A stretch of 64,000 nucleotides of DNA. Source: Lentibacter sp. GTDB taxonomy: Bacteria > Pseudomonadota > Alphaproteobacteria > Rhodobacterales > Rhodobacteraceae. Location of the stretch: contig JADGEJ010000005.1 in assembly GCA_016744435.1 (NCBI GenBank), positions 1-64,000 on the forward strand, in the 5' to 3' direction. The notes under the pieces are model-generated. The model was not told where the DNA came from and did not search any database. It saw nothing but the letters and a program-made list of their open reading frames with translations. Below, piece by piece: positions 36,477 to 44,122 of this stretch. Numbering within the stretch: position 1 is the stretch's first letter; each line of letters opens with the position of its first letter. Both the position numbers and the translations under genes were made by a program.

Positions 36477-36508
36477 TTCGTTAGTGGCGAACTCCCGTCA
36501 CTAACGAA
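36477..36508. other. 10-bp inverted repeat after the kinase gene
   Basis: TTCGTTAGTG (36477-36486) and CACTAACGAA (36499-36508) form a perfect 10-bp stem with a 12-base loop, between the convergent kinase and PIN genes. There is no T run. It could end transcription weakly in both directions. Confidence 0.4.
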
Positions 36509-36613
36509 CGCTTGACTGAATTTTCCGTTGGCCTCGAAATCGAACGTTTTTGATTGAAGGTCGACACAACTCGTTCCACGAGCAGGAACTTGAACTAGGC
36601 CATGTGAAGCAAG

Positions 36614-38605
36614 TTAAAAAATCCTATGCAGTATTGCCTTTGCAAACCGTTTTATTATTCCCGTGAAACTCAGCCCATACGCAGTCAGAATTGCCAGTGC
36701 TAGGTTCAGCAGAGTCAAAAGCTTTGCTTCAGCAGTAGTATATCCCAATAGAAAGCTAAAAATTGGCCACAGAAGTGCAATTGTTCCAACGTAAGCGATC
36801 ACCGTCGTGACCTTCTCGATTTTAGCCGTAGAGGAATCGGCCTTTACTTGAAGTCTTTGCATTTCCTCCTTGGCCTCGGTGAGTTGGGCAGCAATCTCCC
36901 TTACCTCAGTACTGTCTGAGGTCGATGACGCTGTTTGTAGCTCCAGTTCTAGTTCTTCTATCCGCTTTAAGTCTTCAGGATTAGACTTGCCCGCAGAACT
37001 CCTTAGAATCCTTCCAACCTCCGCAATTATCTTGGTGGCAGTCCCAAGGGTTTGACTCTCGTCAAGAGTGGTCTGGGTTACGTCGTAGTCGATGGCCAAC
37101 ATTCTATCGGTCAACCCCGACAGACTTATGATGGAGAGCTTTTTGTCACTGAACTGACCTTGAGAGGACATCTTAGTCAACTGATCAATGAAGGTTTGTC
37201 TGAGGGCCTCGTTGGGCCTAAGATTTGTCAAAATGTGAGACAGAATTTGTTCTTTAGGCAGCTTTCGCGCGCTTGTAGGTAACTTGATCCACAGCCGCGT
37301 GGAGAAAACCACATCCGTCATACAAATTTGAACAGAGTTTTTTAGCTGCTCATCCTTGAAGTGTTGCCGAAAGAAACCTGTAGCTGAGTCAGCTAAGCCT
37401 TTATTGGTAGTAATGAATATGGCCTCACAGTCTTCAAGGTACCGATGTGGCTTTCCTTGCCGTAATCTATAGACTCCTGTGAGGGAGGAAATGTCTCGCG
37501 TTCTTGCGTCGATGTTTTGTTGTCGAAGATCAACTTCGATCCGCCGATGCAACGCTGCTTCATCAACCGAATAGTCTGCTATGATCTCTGACGTGAGTTC
37601 GGCTTTGATGCCCATGCCGCTCAAAGCATCTGGAATATTTGCGGCGAACTCTAGAAGGCTGCTAGGCAGCATTCCACGTTCTAATGCAAATGCTGCAACC
37701 CCATCGCGGACGGGGTGGTTCATGTTCAGCTTTCCCGCAACAGTCATAAATATGGCATCAATTTCCTCCAGTGTATGTTGGAAGACGGCGACTTGGCAGG
37801 ACGTATTGAGGCAAAGGCTTAAAGTTTCTTTGGCTGATCTTTCGTATGCCTCACCGTTGCACCCCAACAGATTTAGAATAAAACGTGTGTCAAAGAAGAC
37901 TTTAACGTTCTTCATATTTCGGCTGATAGCTTCTTCGAAGGCTGCTTCATACTCAGTTACTGACTTGATCGACTGATACACCACGTCACCAACCGCAAGT
38001 TCTGTGAGTGCTGTCAAAAATGCCTCATCAGCGTCATTCTCGATACAATGATAAATGAACTGGTTCAGGGCTTTGTCTGAGTTAGTTCTTGCAAAACCTT
38101 TGCCACCCTGTCCGACAAATCCAATTGAGGACTCATCGAGGAAAAGTTCCAGCACATCGGTCGGACCGCCAAAGTCCCATTCGATACCGACCAAATTCTT
38201 TTCAATGTGCGCGATTGCAGTTGCCCACAGCTTTTTCGCCCGTGTGGCGATTTCTTTGCTCTCTTTGACACGCTTTAAGTCGCCAGGAACGTAGTTTGCA
38301 TGTGCAATGTCAATCCTTCCTTGGGCTTCTTTCCTAAGAAGAGAACGGTCGGCGTTCACCATAGATGCCATCACGTAGGACAAGACGTTCAATGGAAGGT
38401 CGATGCCATACATTGTAGCAAAAAATGCGGCTACTTCATCGCGATTCAAAGCTTTGCCTGCATTATCTTCAAACACGGAAAGTATAAGCGGCTTTAGTGT
38501 GTCCAGCGGGTTTCTAACTTTGGAGCCAGCATCAAAGGCTGCGCTAAGATATGCATATGCCAATGCGGGTGAGGTTGAGGTTGAGTTTGCCAGAGTAGCC
38601 TCCAA
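36614..38605 (-). CDS. PIN-domain protein with C-terminal coiled coil and membrane anchor
   Basis: A 663-residue protein of unfamiliar layout. After an N-terminal helical region (1-230) comes a PIN-like nuclease fold: KVFFDTRFILNLLG with D239, FQHTLEEIDAI with E280/E281, and YLEDCEAIFITTNKGLA with D392 and Asn401, the usual order of acidic residues. A linker leads to a Glu-rich coiled coil (about 545-590) and two or three transmembrane helices (from about 597 to the end: VIAYVGTIALLWPIFSFLLGY; LLTLLNLALAILTAYGLSF). A membrane-bound RNase-type toxin or defence effector is inferred. It stands alone, the last intact gene of the island. Confidence 0.6.
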   Translation of the reverse strand: MEATLANSTSTSPALAYAYLSAAFDAGSKVRNPLDTLKPLILSVFEDNAGKALNRDEVAAFFATMYGIDLPLNVLSYVMASMVNADRSLLRKEAQGRIDIAHANYVPGDLKRVKESKEIATRAKKLWATAIAHIEKNLVGIEWDFGGPTDVLELFLDESSIGFVGQGGKGFARTNSDKALNQFIYHCIENDADEAFLTALTELAVGDVVYQSIKSVTEYEAAFEEAISRNMKNVKVFFDTRFILNLLGCNGEAYERSAKETLSLCLNTSCQVAVFQHTLEEIDAIFMTVAGKLNMNHPVRDGVAAFALERGMLPSSLLEFAANIPDALSGMGIKAELTSEIIADYSVDEAALHRRIEVDLRQQNIDARTRDISSLTGVYRLRQGKPHRYLEDCEAIFITTNKGLADSATGFFRQHFKDEQLKNSVQICMTDVVFSTRLWIKLPTSARKLPKEQILSHILTNLRPNEALRQTFIDQLTKMSSQGQFSDKKLSIISLSGLTDRMLAIDYDVTQTTLDESQTLGTATKIIAEVGRILRSSAGKSNPEDLKRIEELELELQTASSTSDSTEVREIAAQLTEAKEEMQRLQVKADSSTAKIEKVTTVIAYVGTIALLWPIFSFLLGYTTAEAKLLTLLNLALAILTAYGLSFTGIIKRFAKAILHRIF

Positions 38606-38999
38606 AATAGTTTTTAAAATTACACCTGCTTTCGACAGAGGTTTGCACCCGATCCGACACAGTTCTTATCCATTGAGGTTATCGCCGATTGTTAAGTGCT
38701 ACAATAGAAGTCATCTGGCAATATCGACCTTCTTAAATAGCCGTGGACGGTTACGAGGTGATTTCAATGATTGCTCAATTCACAACGAAGTTAGGCGGCC
38801 ATTGCTTTGCTGAGATGAAGGGCGTGAGCTTTGTGATTTGGATGGCTTGATGAATGAGCTTAGATAGGCTGCCATAATGGTAGTGCTCCAACAGATTAAT
38901 CCGTCACTAATAGATTTTGCTACAATTTATAGCTACAATAAGAATATACCCATACCGTAAGGTGATGAATATTATGTAAAAAAAGAGCCATACGTAATC
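38606..38999. other. A+T-rich noncoding right end of the island
   Basis: No credible gene. The longest frame is under 30 codons (starting at 38769). It probably contains the PIN gene promoter and the inner arm of the right attachment site. Confidence 0.4.
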
Positions 39000-39016
39000 T
39001 CCCTTCGTCTCCGCCA
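39000..39016 (+). repeat. attR: duplicate of the tRNA-Ser 3' end
   Basis: An exact 17-base copy of the 3' end of tRNA-Ser, including the CCA-proximal part, in an otherwise unrelated A+T-rich context. It marks the right end of the island. Confidence 0.88.
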
Positions 39017-39071
39017 GATACCCCATTTTATTGATAAATATTGTTTATTTTCAGTATCTTGGGAATTTGGC

Positions 39072-39107
39072 GTTTAGCAGATTGTTTAGCAAAATGTTTA
39101 GCAAATT
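39072..39107 (+). repeat. three 12-bp tandem repeats beyond attR
   Basis: GTTTAGCA recurs at 39072, 39084 and 39096, giving three 12-base units (GTTTAGCAGATT and two variants), 55 bases outside attR. Such iterons near an att core resemble integrase or excisionase arm sites, and would belong to a second element abutting the first. Confidence 0.6.
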
Positions 39108-39331
39108 GGGGGGGGCGATCATAACTTGTCCCATCCAGTATCATAATCATAGTTTCTTCGTTCGCCATTCATGTGCTGCACTGAATCAGGTTATGATAGG
39201 GATGGTTCACTGAGGACATACGTAAGGCGGGGTCCAATGACTTTTGACAAGGTGGGCCTGAGGGGGCCGAGATGTAGCTGGGATCGCTGTCTTTCCGCAA
39301 CCACTGACATCTTTGCTAAAAGGCTTAGGGC

Positions 39332-39923
39332 ATGATCGATGAAAACACCAAAAGGCTTGCTCGTACGGCGCTCTACGCACGTGCTAGAGCTATTAAGCAA
39401 GTGCGTTATGGCGATCCCGTTCGGCGGGTGTTTACTCTTCGGGACATTAGACACGGTACGCCTGAAGTCGAAATAGTGCCTTGGTTGAATGAACGATTTA
39501 GAGATCATCTTGCTACGCCTGTCCTGTATAGTTTGACTGTGAACGAGGTCGACCCGTCAGATCAGGCCACACCGTTATCAGCGATATGCTGACGGTTGGC
39601 AGCGTATTGGAAAATCGTCCTGGGGACGAACGACAAAGCTGCTTCACGTCAATGATTGTGGGTACATTGTCAAAGAGGAAGAGCGGTTGCTGGGGATTCC
39701 AACTCTACTCGTTGACTCCTCGACGGGATGTCTCCCAAAAGAGTTCGAGGAATTTGCTTGGTTCTCTATCGATGTCGATGAATCGGAACGGGAACCCATC
39801 AAGATCGGACAAAGCTCCCTGAGGCATGAAATTCTAATCGAAGGCCAGCAGCAACTGGCGACCCCCATGCAAGCATTGGCTAATGCTGCTTGCCATGACT
39901 TTTTGTCCCAACGGAAGCATTGA
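39332..39923 (+). pseudogene. hypothetical gene with frameshift
   Basis: A first frame (39332-39592, MIDENTKRLARTALYARARAIKQV...) and a second (open 39543-39923, with RYQRYADGWQRIGKSSWGR and LLGIPTLLVDSSTG...) overlap and both look coding, with acidic, well-structured composition. The simplest reading is one gene of about 190 codons with a frameshift near 39560. No family is recognised. Two separate overlapping genes cannot be excluded. Confidence 0.4.
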
Positions 39924-39972
39924 TAATCTTGTCCAAGCGTAAGTGAGGGGGGTCTTTGATTGGCGTTACCAG

Positions 39973-40122
39973 CTATTCTTCGAACTCCGCCTCCTGCATG
40001 AAAAACTCCAAGCTTTGGTTGATTAGGTCACCCAATGTGATGTCGTTCTGCAGTGCATAGACCTTTGCCTCCAGCAGTACGTCAGGGTCGATGTTTCGTA
40101 TGGTTTTGCGATCTTGTGACAT
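39973..40122 (-). CDS. small ribbon-helix-helix (CopG/antitoxin-like) protein
   Basis: A 49-residue protein with strong start signals (AAGGAG 6 bases before ATG 40122). The sequence begins MSQDRKTIRNIDPDVLLEAK and continues through VYALQNDITLGDLINQSLEFFM, which fits a ribbon-helix-helix fold: short beta strand, then two helices, as in ParG, Arc and VapB-type antitoxins. No toxin follows it. It could be a partition or plasmid-type regulator from the degraded element. Confidence 0.6.
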   Translation of the reverse strand: MSQDRKTIRNIDPDVLLEAKVYALQNDITLGDLINQSLEFFMQEAEFEE

Positions 40123-40255
40123 GAAAATCTCCTTCACATCTATTTAGGGGTGCGTGGAAATTTTCGACTGACATTGCTGCTCAGACCCAAACTGACATGC
40201 CTGACGGGCTTGTCAGCTAAATACCAATATTGAAATGAAAGAAGGAGGGTTCCAA

Positions 40256-40953
40256 ATGGATATTGGACCTGTCTCGCTCTTCGACAATGTGAAGAGTAAT
40301 AAACCCGCTGACTGCATGAACTTCGATTTTGATGACTTTGTGGAAATCATGTCGACATATTCACGGGACAAGTTTTCCTGTAAATCCGACGCACCTCTCA
40401 TCTGTGTGACGGAGTTCAAGGATGGTCGGCGTAGTAAGGCAAACGCCACGCAGTCAGGCATGGTCGTCCTTGATATTGATGACCACCTGACCGTCGGTGA
40501 GGTCTTGGATAACTTGCGAGACGAAGGGATTGCAGCCTTGCTGTGCAGTACAGCGTCTCATCGTGATGATCATCACAAGTTTCGCGTATTCGTCCCACTG
40601 TTAGAGATCGCCGATTACGATGATCACGTTTTAGCTTGGCATGTGCTGAATCACGCTGTGGCAGATGGGAAAGCCGATCCATCGAAGATCGGTTGGCCGA
40701 TGAGCTACAATGCGTGGGCACATCTCCCCACAGAATTCTGCAAGATGCACTCAGCATCGAATTCACTTCAGACCAAAGCCGGAACTATCTTGGCGCTCGT
40801 ATTCTCGTTGCATTTGGCGGACCGAACATTTGGATCGACACCCGCAATGACACTGTCGAAGGCTACTGGGGCTGTGACCGCGTAGAACTTCGATTTGACG
40901 ATGTGAATAACCTACACGAAGCTTGTGAAGACCTCTTCGAGTGTCATTCGTGA
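40256..40953 (+). pseudogene. primase-like N-terminal domain gene, frameshifted
   Basis: The first frame (40256-40885) encodes a domain with GMVVLDIDDHLTVGEVLDNLRDEG and STASHRDDHHKFRVFVPLLE, resembling the N-terminal domains of plasmid or phage replication proteins where VLDID holds catalytic acids. Near 40750 coding character shifts to the frame that ends at 40953 (GARILVAFGGPNIWIDTRNDTVEGYWG...VELRF), a stretch reminiscent of a separate small conserved protein. Likely a deletion or frameshift joined two genes. Confidence 0.4.
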
Positions 40954-40956
40954 GGG

Positions 40957-42054
40957 TCAGGCCGAGATGTTGAGCCAATACCGCGTCCCGCGTCGCTCTC
41001 CAGTGCGGGACAACGCCGATTTGGAGACCAAATCACCAAGGTCGCGACGCGCTGTAGCTGGGGCGGTTCCAGTTATGGTCATGTAGTTCTTTGCGCTAAG
41101 CCCACCCTCAAAACCATCAGGACCAGCATCAAACATACGGATCAGTGCTTTTTCTTGGCGAGGGTTCAATTGGCCGCGTAGACGATCAAGCATTTTGGTT
41201 TTGGCGATCAAGTGATCGATCAGCGCAATCGAATAAGCCTGAGCTGCAAGGGCGGTCTCAGCGAACCAAACCAGCCAATCGGTGATTTCCAATGATTTAT
41301 TGCTGGCTTCCAGGGTGTCGTAATAGGCTTTGCGCTGCGCTTCGATCTGTCGCGACAGAGCTAACAGGCTGGGTTGGCCCAACGCTTGCGCCAGTGCTTT
41401 CTCGCTGAGCGCCCGTGCGATCCGACCATTCCCATCTTCAAAAGGGTGAACGCATACGAAGTAGAAATGGGCGAGGCCCGCTTTGGTCAAAGCAGGAAGT
41501 TGGGTGGTTTCAAACCAACTCACAAACTGCGCCATCTCATCTTGCATTGTACCCGATGGCGGTGCCTCGAAATGTACCTTCGGCTTTTGGAGTGGACCGG
41601 ACACGACCTGCATCGGCTCTGGATGGGTCCGATAGCTGCCGATCACCTTTAGATCCGTTCGGTCGGCGCAAACCAATCGGTGCCAGTGAAACAGGCTGTC
41701 ATGTGTGAGCGTCTCACCAAACCCGTTGAAACAAGCCACCATCAGTTCTGCGATGCCTGCCTCTGCAGCACCGGCGCGCTGGTCAACGCTCATGCCAAAC
41801 TGCCGACGAACGGAGGATTGAACCGAGGCGCGGTCGAGGAATTCGCCTTCGATCTCTGATGTTTTCAAGGCTTCGTCGCTCAGAAGATCAATCTTTAATT
41901 GATCTTGGGTCTCTGTCGCGAGGTGTTGCCATGTGCCAATCAACCGTCCAGACTGCAACAAGAATTGGTCTTCCAAAGCACTTAGCCGCTTGGCGTCAAA
42001 GCGCCACTGCGGCCAGTTTGGGTCCTGCCAATTCCAATGGTGTTGTGTGGTCAT
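40957..42054 (-). CDS. Fic family AMP transferase, self-inhibited class II
   Basis: A 365-residue Fic protein. The catalytic loop HPFEDGNGRIAR (residues 203-214) is intact, the N-terminal DUF4172-like region carries the inhibitory helix TSEIEGE (65-71, matching S/T-x-x-x-E-G/N), and a C-terminal winged helix (about 285-360, TGTAPATARRDLGDLV) probably binds DNA. Fic enzymes transfer AMP to target hydroxyls. It is preceded by a strong promoter with operator repeats, consistent with autoregulation through the C-terminal HTH. Confidence 0.9.
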   Translation of the reverse strand: MTTQHHWNWQDPNWPQWRFDAKRLSALEDQFLLQSGRLIGTWQHLATETQDQLKIDLLSDEALKTSEIEGEFLDRASVQSSVRRQFGMSVDQRAGAAEAGIAELMVACFNGFGETLTHDSLFHWHRLVCADRTDLKVIGSYRTHPEPMQVVSGPLQKPKVHFEAPPSGTMQDEMAQFVSWFETTQLPALTKAGLAHFYFVCVHPFEDGNGRIARALSEKALAQALGQPSLLALSRQIEAQRKAYYDTLEASNKSLEITDWLVWFAETALAAQAYSIALIDHLIAKTKMLDRLRGQLNPRQEKALIRMFDAGPDGFEGGLSAKNYMTITGTAPATARRDLGDLVSKSALSRTGERRGTRYWLNISA

Positions 42055-42056
42055 GG

Positions 42057-42128
42057 GCGATAAGTCTTTCTAGTATCGCTCACATTATACCCATTTAGTG
42101 AGCGATAACAAATCTTTCTATCGCTCAT
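42057..42128 (-). promoter_or_regulatory. promoter and inverted-repeat operator of the fic gene
   Basis: On the minus strand a -35 TTGTTA and -10 TATAAT (complement of 42085-42090), 16 bases apart, fit the consensus well. The promoter is bracketed by TATCGCTCAC (42074-42083) and its inverse GTGAGCGATA (42098-42107), with a third half site at 42119-42128 and GCGATAA at 42057-42063. The likely ligand is the Fic protein's own HTH. Confidence 0.7.
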
Positions 42129-43051
42129 GTACGGCGGCGGAGCAACAAGGCCGGTCCAAACAGCGCCCCAAGTTCCAAACTGATCGCAAGAAACAAAGGT
42201 AGCAATATTTGCCGACCGGCACCAAACAACCCTAAACTTTCGAATGTGGTGACCATGCGGGCCAATAGCTCAGAATTGCCTTCATCGGCCTCTGTTAGCG
42301 ATACAACCTGATCCAACACTTTTTGCGCATCGGCTACCGTGAGTTGGAACTGTGCTTCCAAATCGCTTGCAACCGGACCGCACCCGCCGCGCGCGCATTT
42401 GTTTCTGCGAGCCACGGAGGCATCCCAGTCAAAAACCTGCGCCTTTAGGCCAGCTTGTTCGATCAGCGCTGCAGCCTTCAGCGCCCCACTTTGCCCAGCT
42501 TCGTCGCGATCAAAGGCAATCCGAATGGTATCGACGCCCAGATGCCGCGCGAGGTTAGCCAATTTCCCGGCTTGAGTTGTCGACAGGGCAGCGCCAAAGG
42601 CCCCAACCACATTGCGAAACCCAGCTTCGGCGGCTTTGGCTACATCAAACGGGCCTTCCGTTAGTAGTATGCCGCCATGGGTTTGAGCTTGATCGGCAGC
42701 GTCTTCATGCAACCAAAGAAGTTCCTGCCCATAGAGCTCAGCGGATTTGTGAAAGCCCTGATAGAAGAGATATTTGGGATCAGTATCATCGGATGCAGCA
42801 CGGCCTAAGTGGCTGAGAATGACGCGGCTTGGGGGGTCACCTTTTGTATTCACAGCGCGCGCATCTGCCACTTGGAACACGATGCGGCCCTTAAGAGGGG
42901 AGCGGCCTTGTGGCAGATATCCAATTCCCAAGAGCTCGCAGGTATCTTCTGAAATACCGCGCGCTTCGATGGCCGGATGGTAAGCCGCGCTTACCCAGAA
43001 TCCGCATCTATTCTCTTCGATGGAGGGCCTCGGTGGCAACACTGTACCCAT
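42125..43051 (-). CDS. toprim-domain primase-like protein, probably chimeric
   Basis: A 308-residue ORF. Residues about 25-225 match DnaG-like mobile-element primases: IEARGISEDTCELLGIGYLPQGRSPLKGRIVFQV, KYLFYQGFHKSAELYGQE, and the toprim core ILLTEGPFDVAKAAEAGFRNVVG with IAFDRDEAG. The usual zinc-binding N terminus and helicase-like C terminus are missing. Instead residues 230-308 (RRGGCGPVASDLEAQ-like stretch, then a helix ILLPLFLAISLELGALFGPALLL) resemble the end of an unrelated membrane protein. A deletion fusing two genes is likely, so activity is doubtful. Confidence 0.5.
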   Translation of the reverse strand: MGTVLPPRPSIEENRCGFWVSAAYHPAIEARGISEDTCELLGIGYLPQGRSPLKGRIVFQVADARAVNTKGDPPSRVILSHLGRAASDDTDPKYLFYQGFHKSAELYGQELLWLHEDAADQAQTHGGILLTEGPFDVAKAAEAGFRNVVGAFGAALSTTQAGKLANLARHLGVDTIRIAFDRDEAGQSGALKAAALIEQAGLKAQVFDWDASVARRNKCARGGCGPVASDLEAQFQLTVADAQKVLDQVVSLTEADEGNSELLARMVTTFESLGLFGAGRQILLPLFLAISLELGALFGPALLLRRRT

Positions 43052-43393
43052 TTGGCGCTCGCCGGATGCGCCCCATCCGTTTCTTATTGCTTGCGAGCGT
43101 TACGGCCAGATGACGTAAGCGTTGCGATCTTCAAATCACCTGCATTTGGCGCATCTACCCATTGGGCCAAGGACAAAAAGTGGGCGACTTTTGCGCCGCC
43201 CGCACCGGTCAAATACCGGCGCCACTGTGGCCTAATTTTGCACCACCCTATACAACGCCTTCCGTATGAGCCGAGCCAACTAAAATTGATATTTGACGAA
43301 GGGCACAAACTGGCGGAGTTTTAATTCGTTACAACTGCGAGATGCAGCCGTTTTTGTGGCCTGTTATTGCTTCGCGTTTTACAGGAGTTGACA
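43052..43393. other. gap before the cob cluster, gene remnant possible
   Basis: A minus-strand frame of 74 codons (43308-43084; WRRYLTGAGGAKVAHFLSLAQWVDAP) looks protein-like but matches nothing I recognise and is out of frame with the toprim ORF; it may be a remnant of the same lost gene. No promoter or terminator could be fixed. Confidence 0.3.
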
Positions 43394-44122
43394 CTAATCA
43401 GAAGCGATTTGATCCATGAGTTGCCCAATAATTATGAGGGCAGGGCCGTCTTGCGATTGGGCTTTAATTGTATCTGCCATGGCTTCTAATGTTGAATACG
43501 TGAGTTTTTCATCTTTCTTAGACACGTTTTCCGCGAGTAAAGCAGGCGTTTTACCGTCCATTCCGTGATCGATCAAATCTTGAGCAAGTTTTGGAAATGT
43601 GCGTTTTCCCATGTAGATTGCGCTGGTCGCATCGGGGGATGAGATTGCTGCGAGATTCATATTGTCAGGAAGCTCGCCTGTCACAGAATGGCCTGTGAGA
43701 AACTGCACGCGGCGGGTTTTATGACGCCGTGAAAATGGGATTTTTGCCGCCGCCGTTGCTGCCGTTGCTGATGTGACCCCGGGAATGATTTCGTAGTCTA
43801 TGCCTTCGGCGCGTAGGGCGATAATTTCCTCTTCGAGGCGCCCGAAAAGACCGCAGTCGCCTGATTTTAGACGCACGACATTAGTGTCTGATTTTGCGTA
43901 ATCAACAAGTAACTGGCTCACATGATCTTGTCTCGGCGAAGGTTTCCCCGCGCGTTTTCCAACGCTAATCAAGTCAGCTTCTGGGTTGGCAAAATCAAGG
44001 GTTTCACCAGAAGACAGATCATCAAAAAGGATCACATCAGCCGCCTTGATCCGTTTTACGGCTTTCAATGTTAATAACTCAGGATCGCCTGGACCTGAGG
44101 ACACAAAGCTAACAAATGCCAT
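43394..44122 (-). CDS. cobA: uroporphyrinogen-III C-methyltransferase (SUMT)
   Basis: CobA methylates uroporphyrinogen III at C2 and C7 to precorrin-2, the entry step to corrinoids. The 242-residue protein has VSSGPGDPELLTLKAVKRI at the N terminus, LKSGDCGLFGRLEEE near residue 80, YEIIPGVTSATAAAA and STLEAMADTI near the end. The start is set at ATG 44122, overlapping the last base of cobB's TAA; an ATG three codons further out (44131) is possible. It is the last gene of the minus-strand cob block. Confidence 0.9.
   Translation of the reverse strand: MAFVSFVSSGPGDPELLTLKAVKRIKAADVILFDDLSSGETLDFANPEADLISVGKRAGKPSPRQDHVSQLLVDYAKSDTNVVRLKSGDCGLFGRLEEEIIALRAEGIDYEIIPGVTSATAATAAAKIPFSRRHKTRRVQFLTGHSVTGELPDNMNLAAISSPDATSAIYMGKRTFPKLAQDLIDHGMDGKTPALLAENVSKKDEKLTYSTLEAMADTIKAQSQDGPALIIIGQLMDQIASD

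Larger units (their letters stand above)
15091..39016. mobile_element. tRNA-Ser genomic island, about 23.9 kb
   Basis: The segment lies between a 17-bp direct repeat of the tRNA-Ser 3' end, begins with a P4-type (DUF4102) integrase gene pointing inward, is visibly A+T-richer than the flanks, and holds restriction-modification, abortive-infection, phosphoesterase and nuclease-like genes plus several broken genes. The integrase lacks its C-terminal catalytic part, so the island is probably fixed in place unless an integrase in trans acts. Internal fragments of another integrase and a type III Mod gene (29887-31720) show that it is a mosaic. Confidence 0.88.
39017..43393. mobile_element. degraded accessory segment between attR and the cob cluster
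   Basis: Mixed short and broken genes (frameshifted ORFs, RHH gene, Fic gene, toprim chimera) lie between attR and cobA with several noncoding gaps. This looks like what is left of a second element integrated at the same tRNA site. No right-hand att copy was found. Confidence 0.35.

Noticed and set aside
39072-39107. CRISPR array
   Set aside because: Only three 12-bp units in direct contact, with no spacers and no cas genes.
39191-39508. 105-codon minus-strand gene beyond attR
   Set aside because: Opposite to a more convincing plus-strand frame, with no start signal and no recognisable motif.
40957-42054. Fic-type toxin-antitoxin pair with the 39973 RHH gene as antitoxin
   Set aside because: The Fic protein has its own inhibitory motif, the RHH gene is 0.8 kb away behind other ORFs, and FicA-type antitoxins are not RHH proteins.
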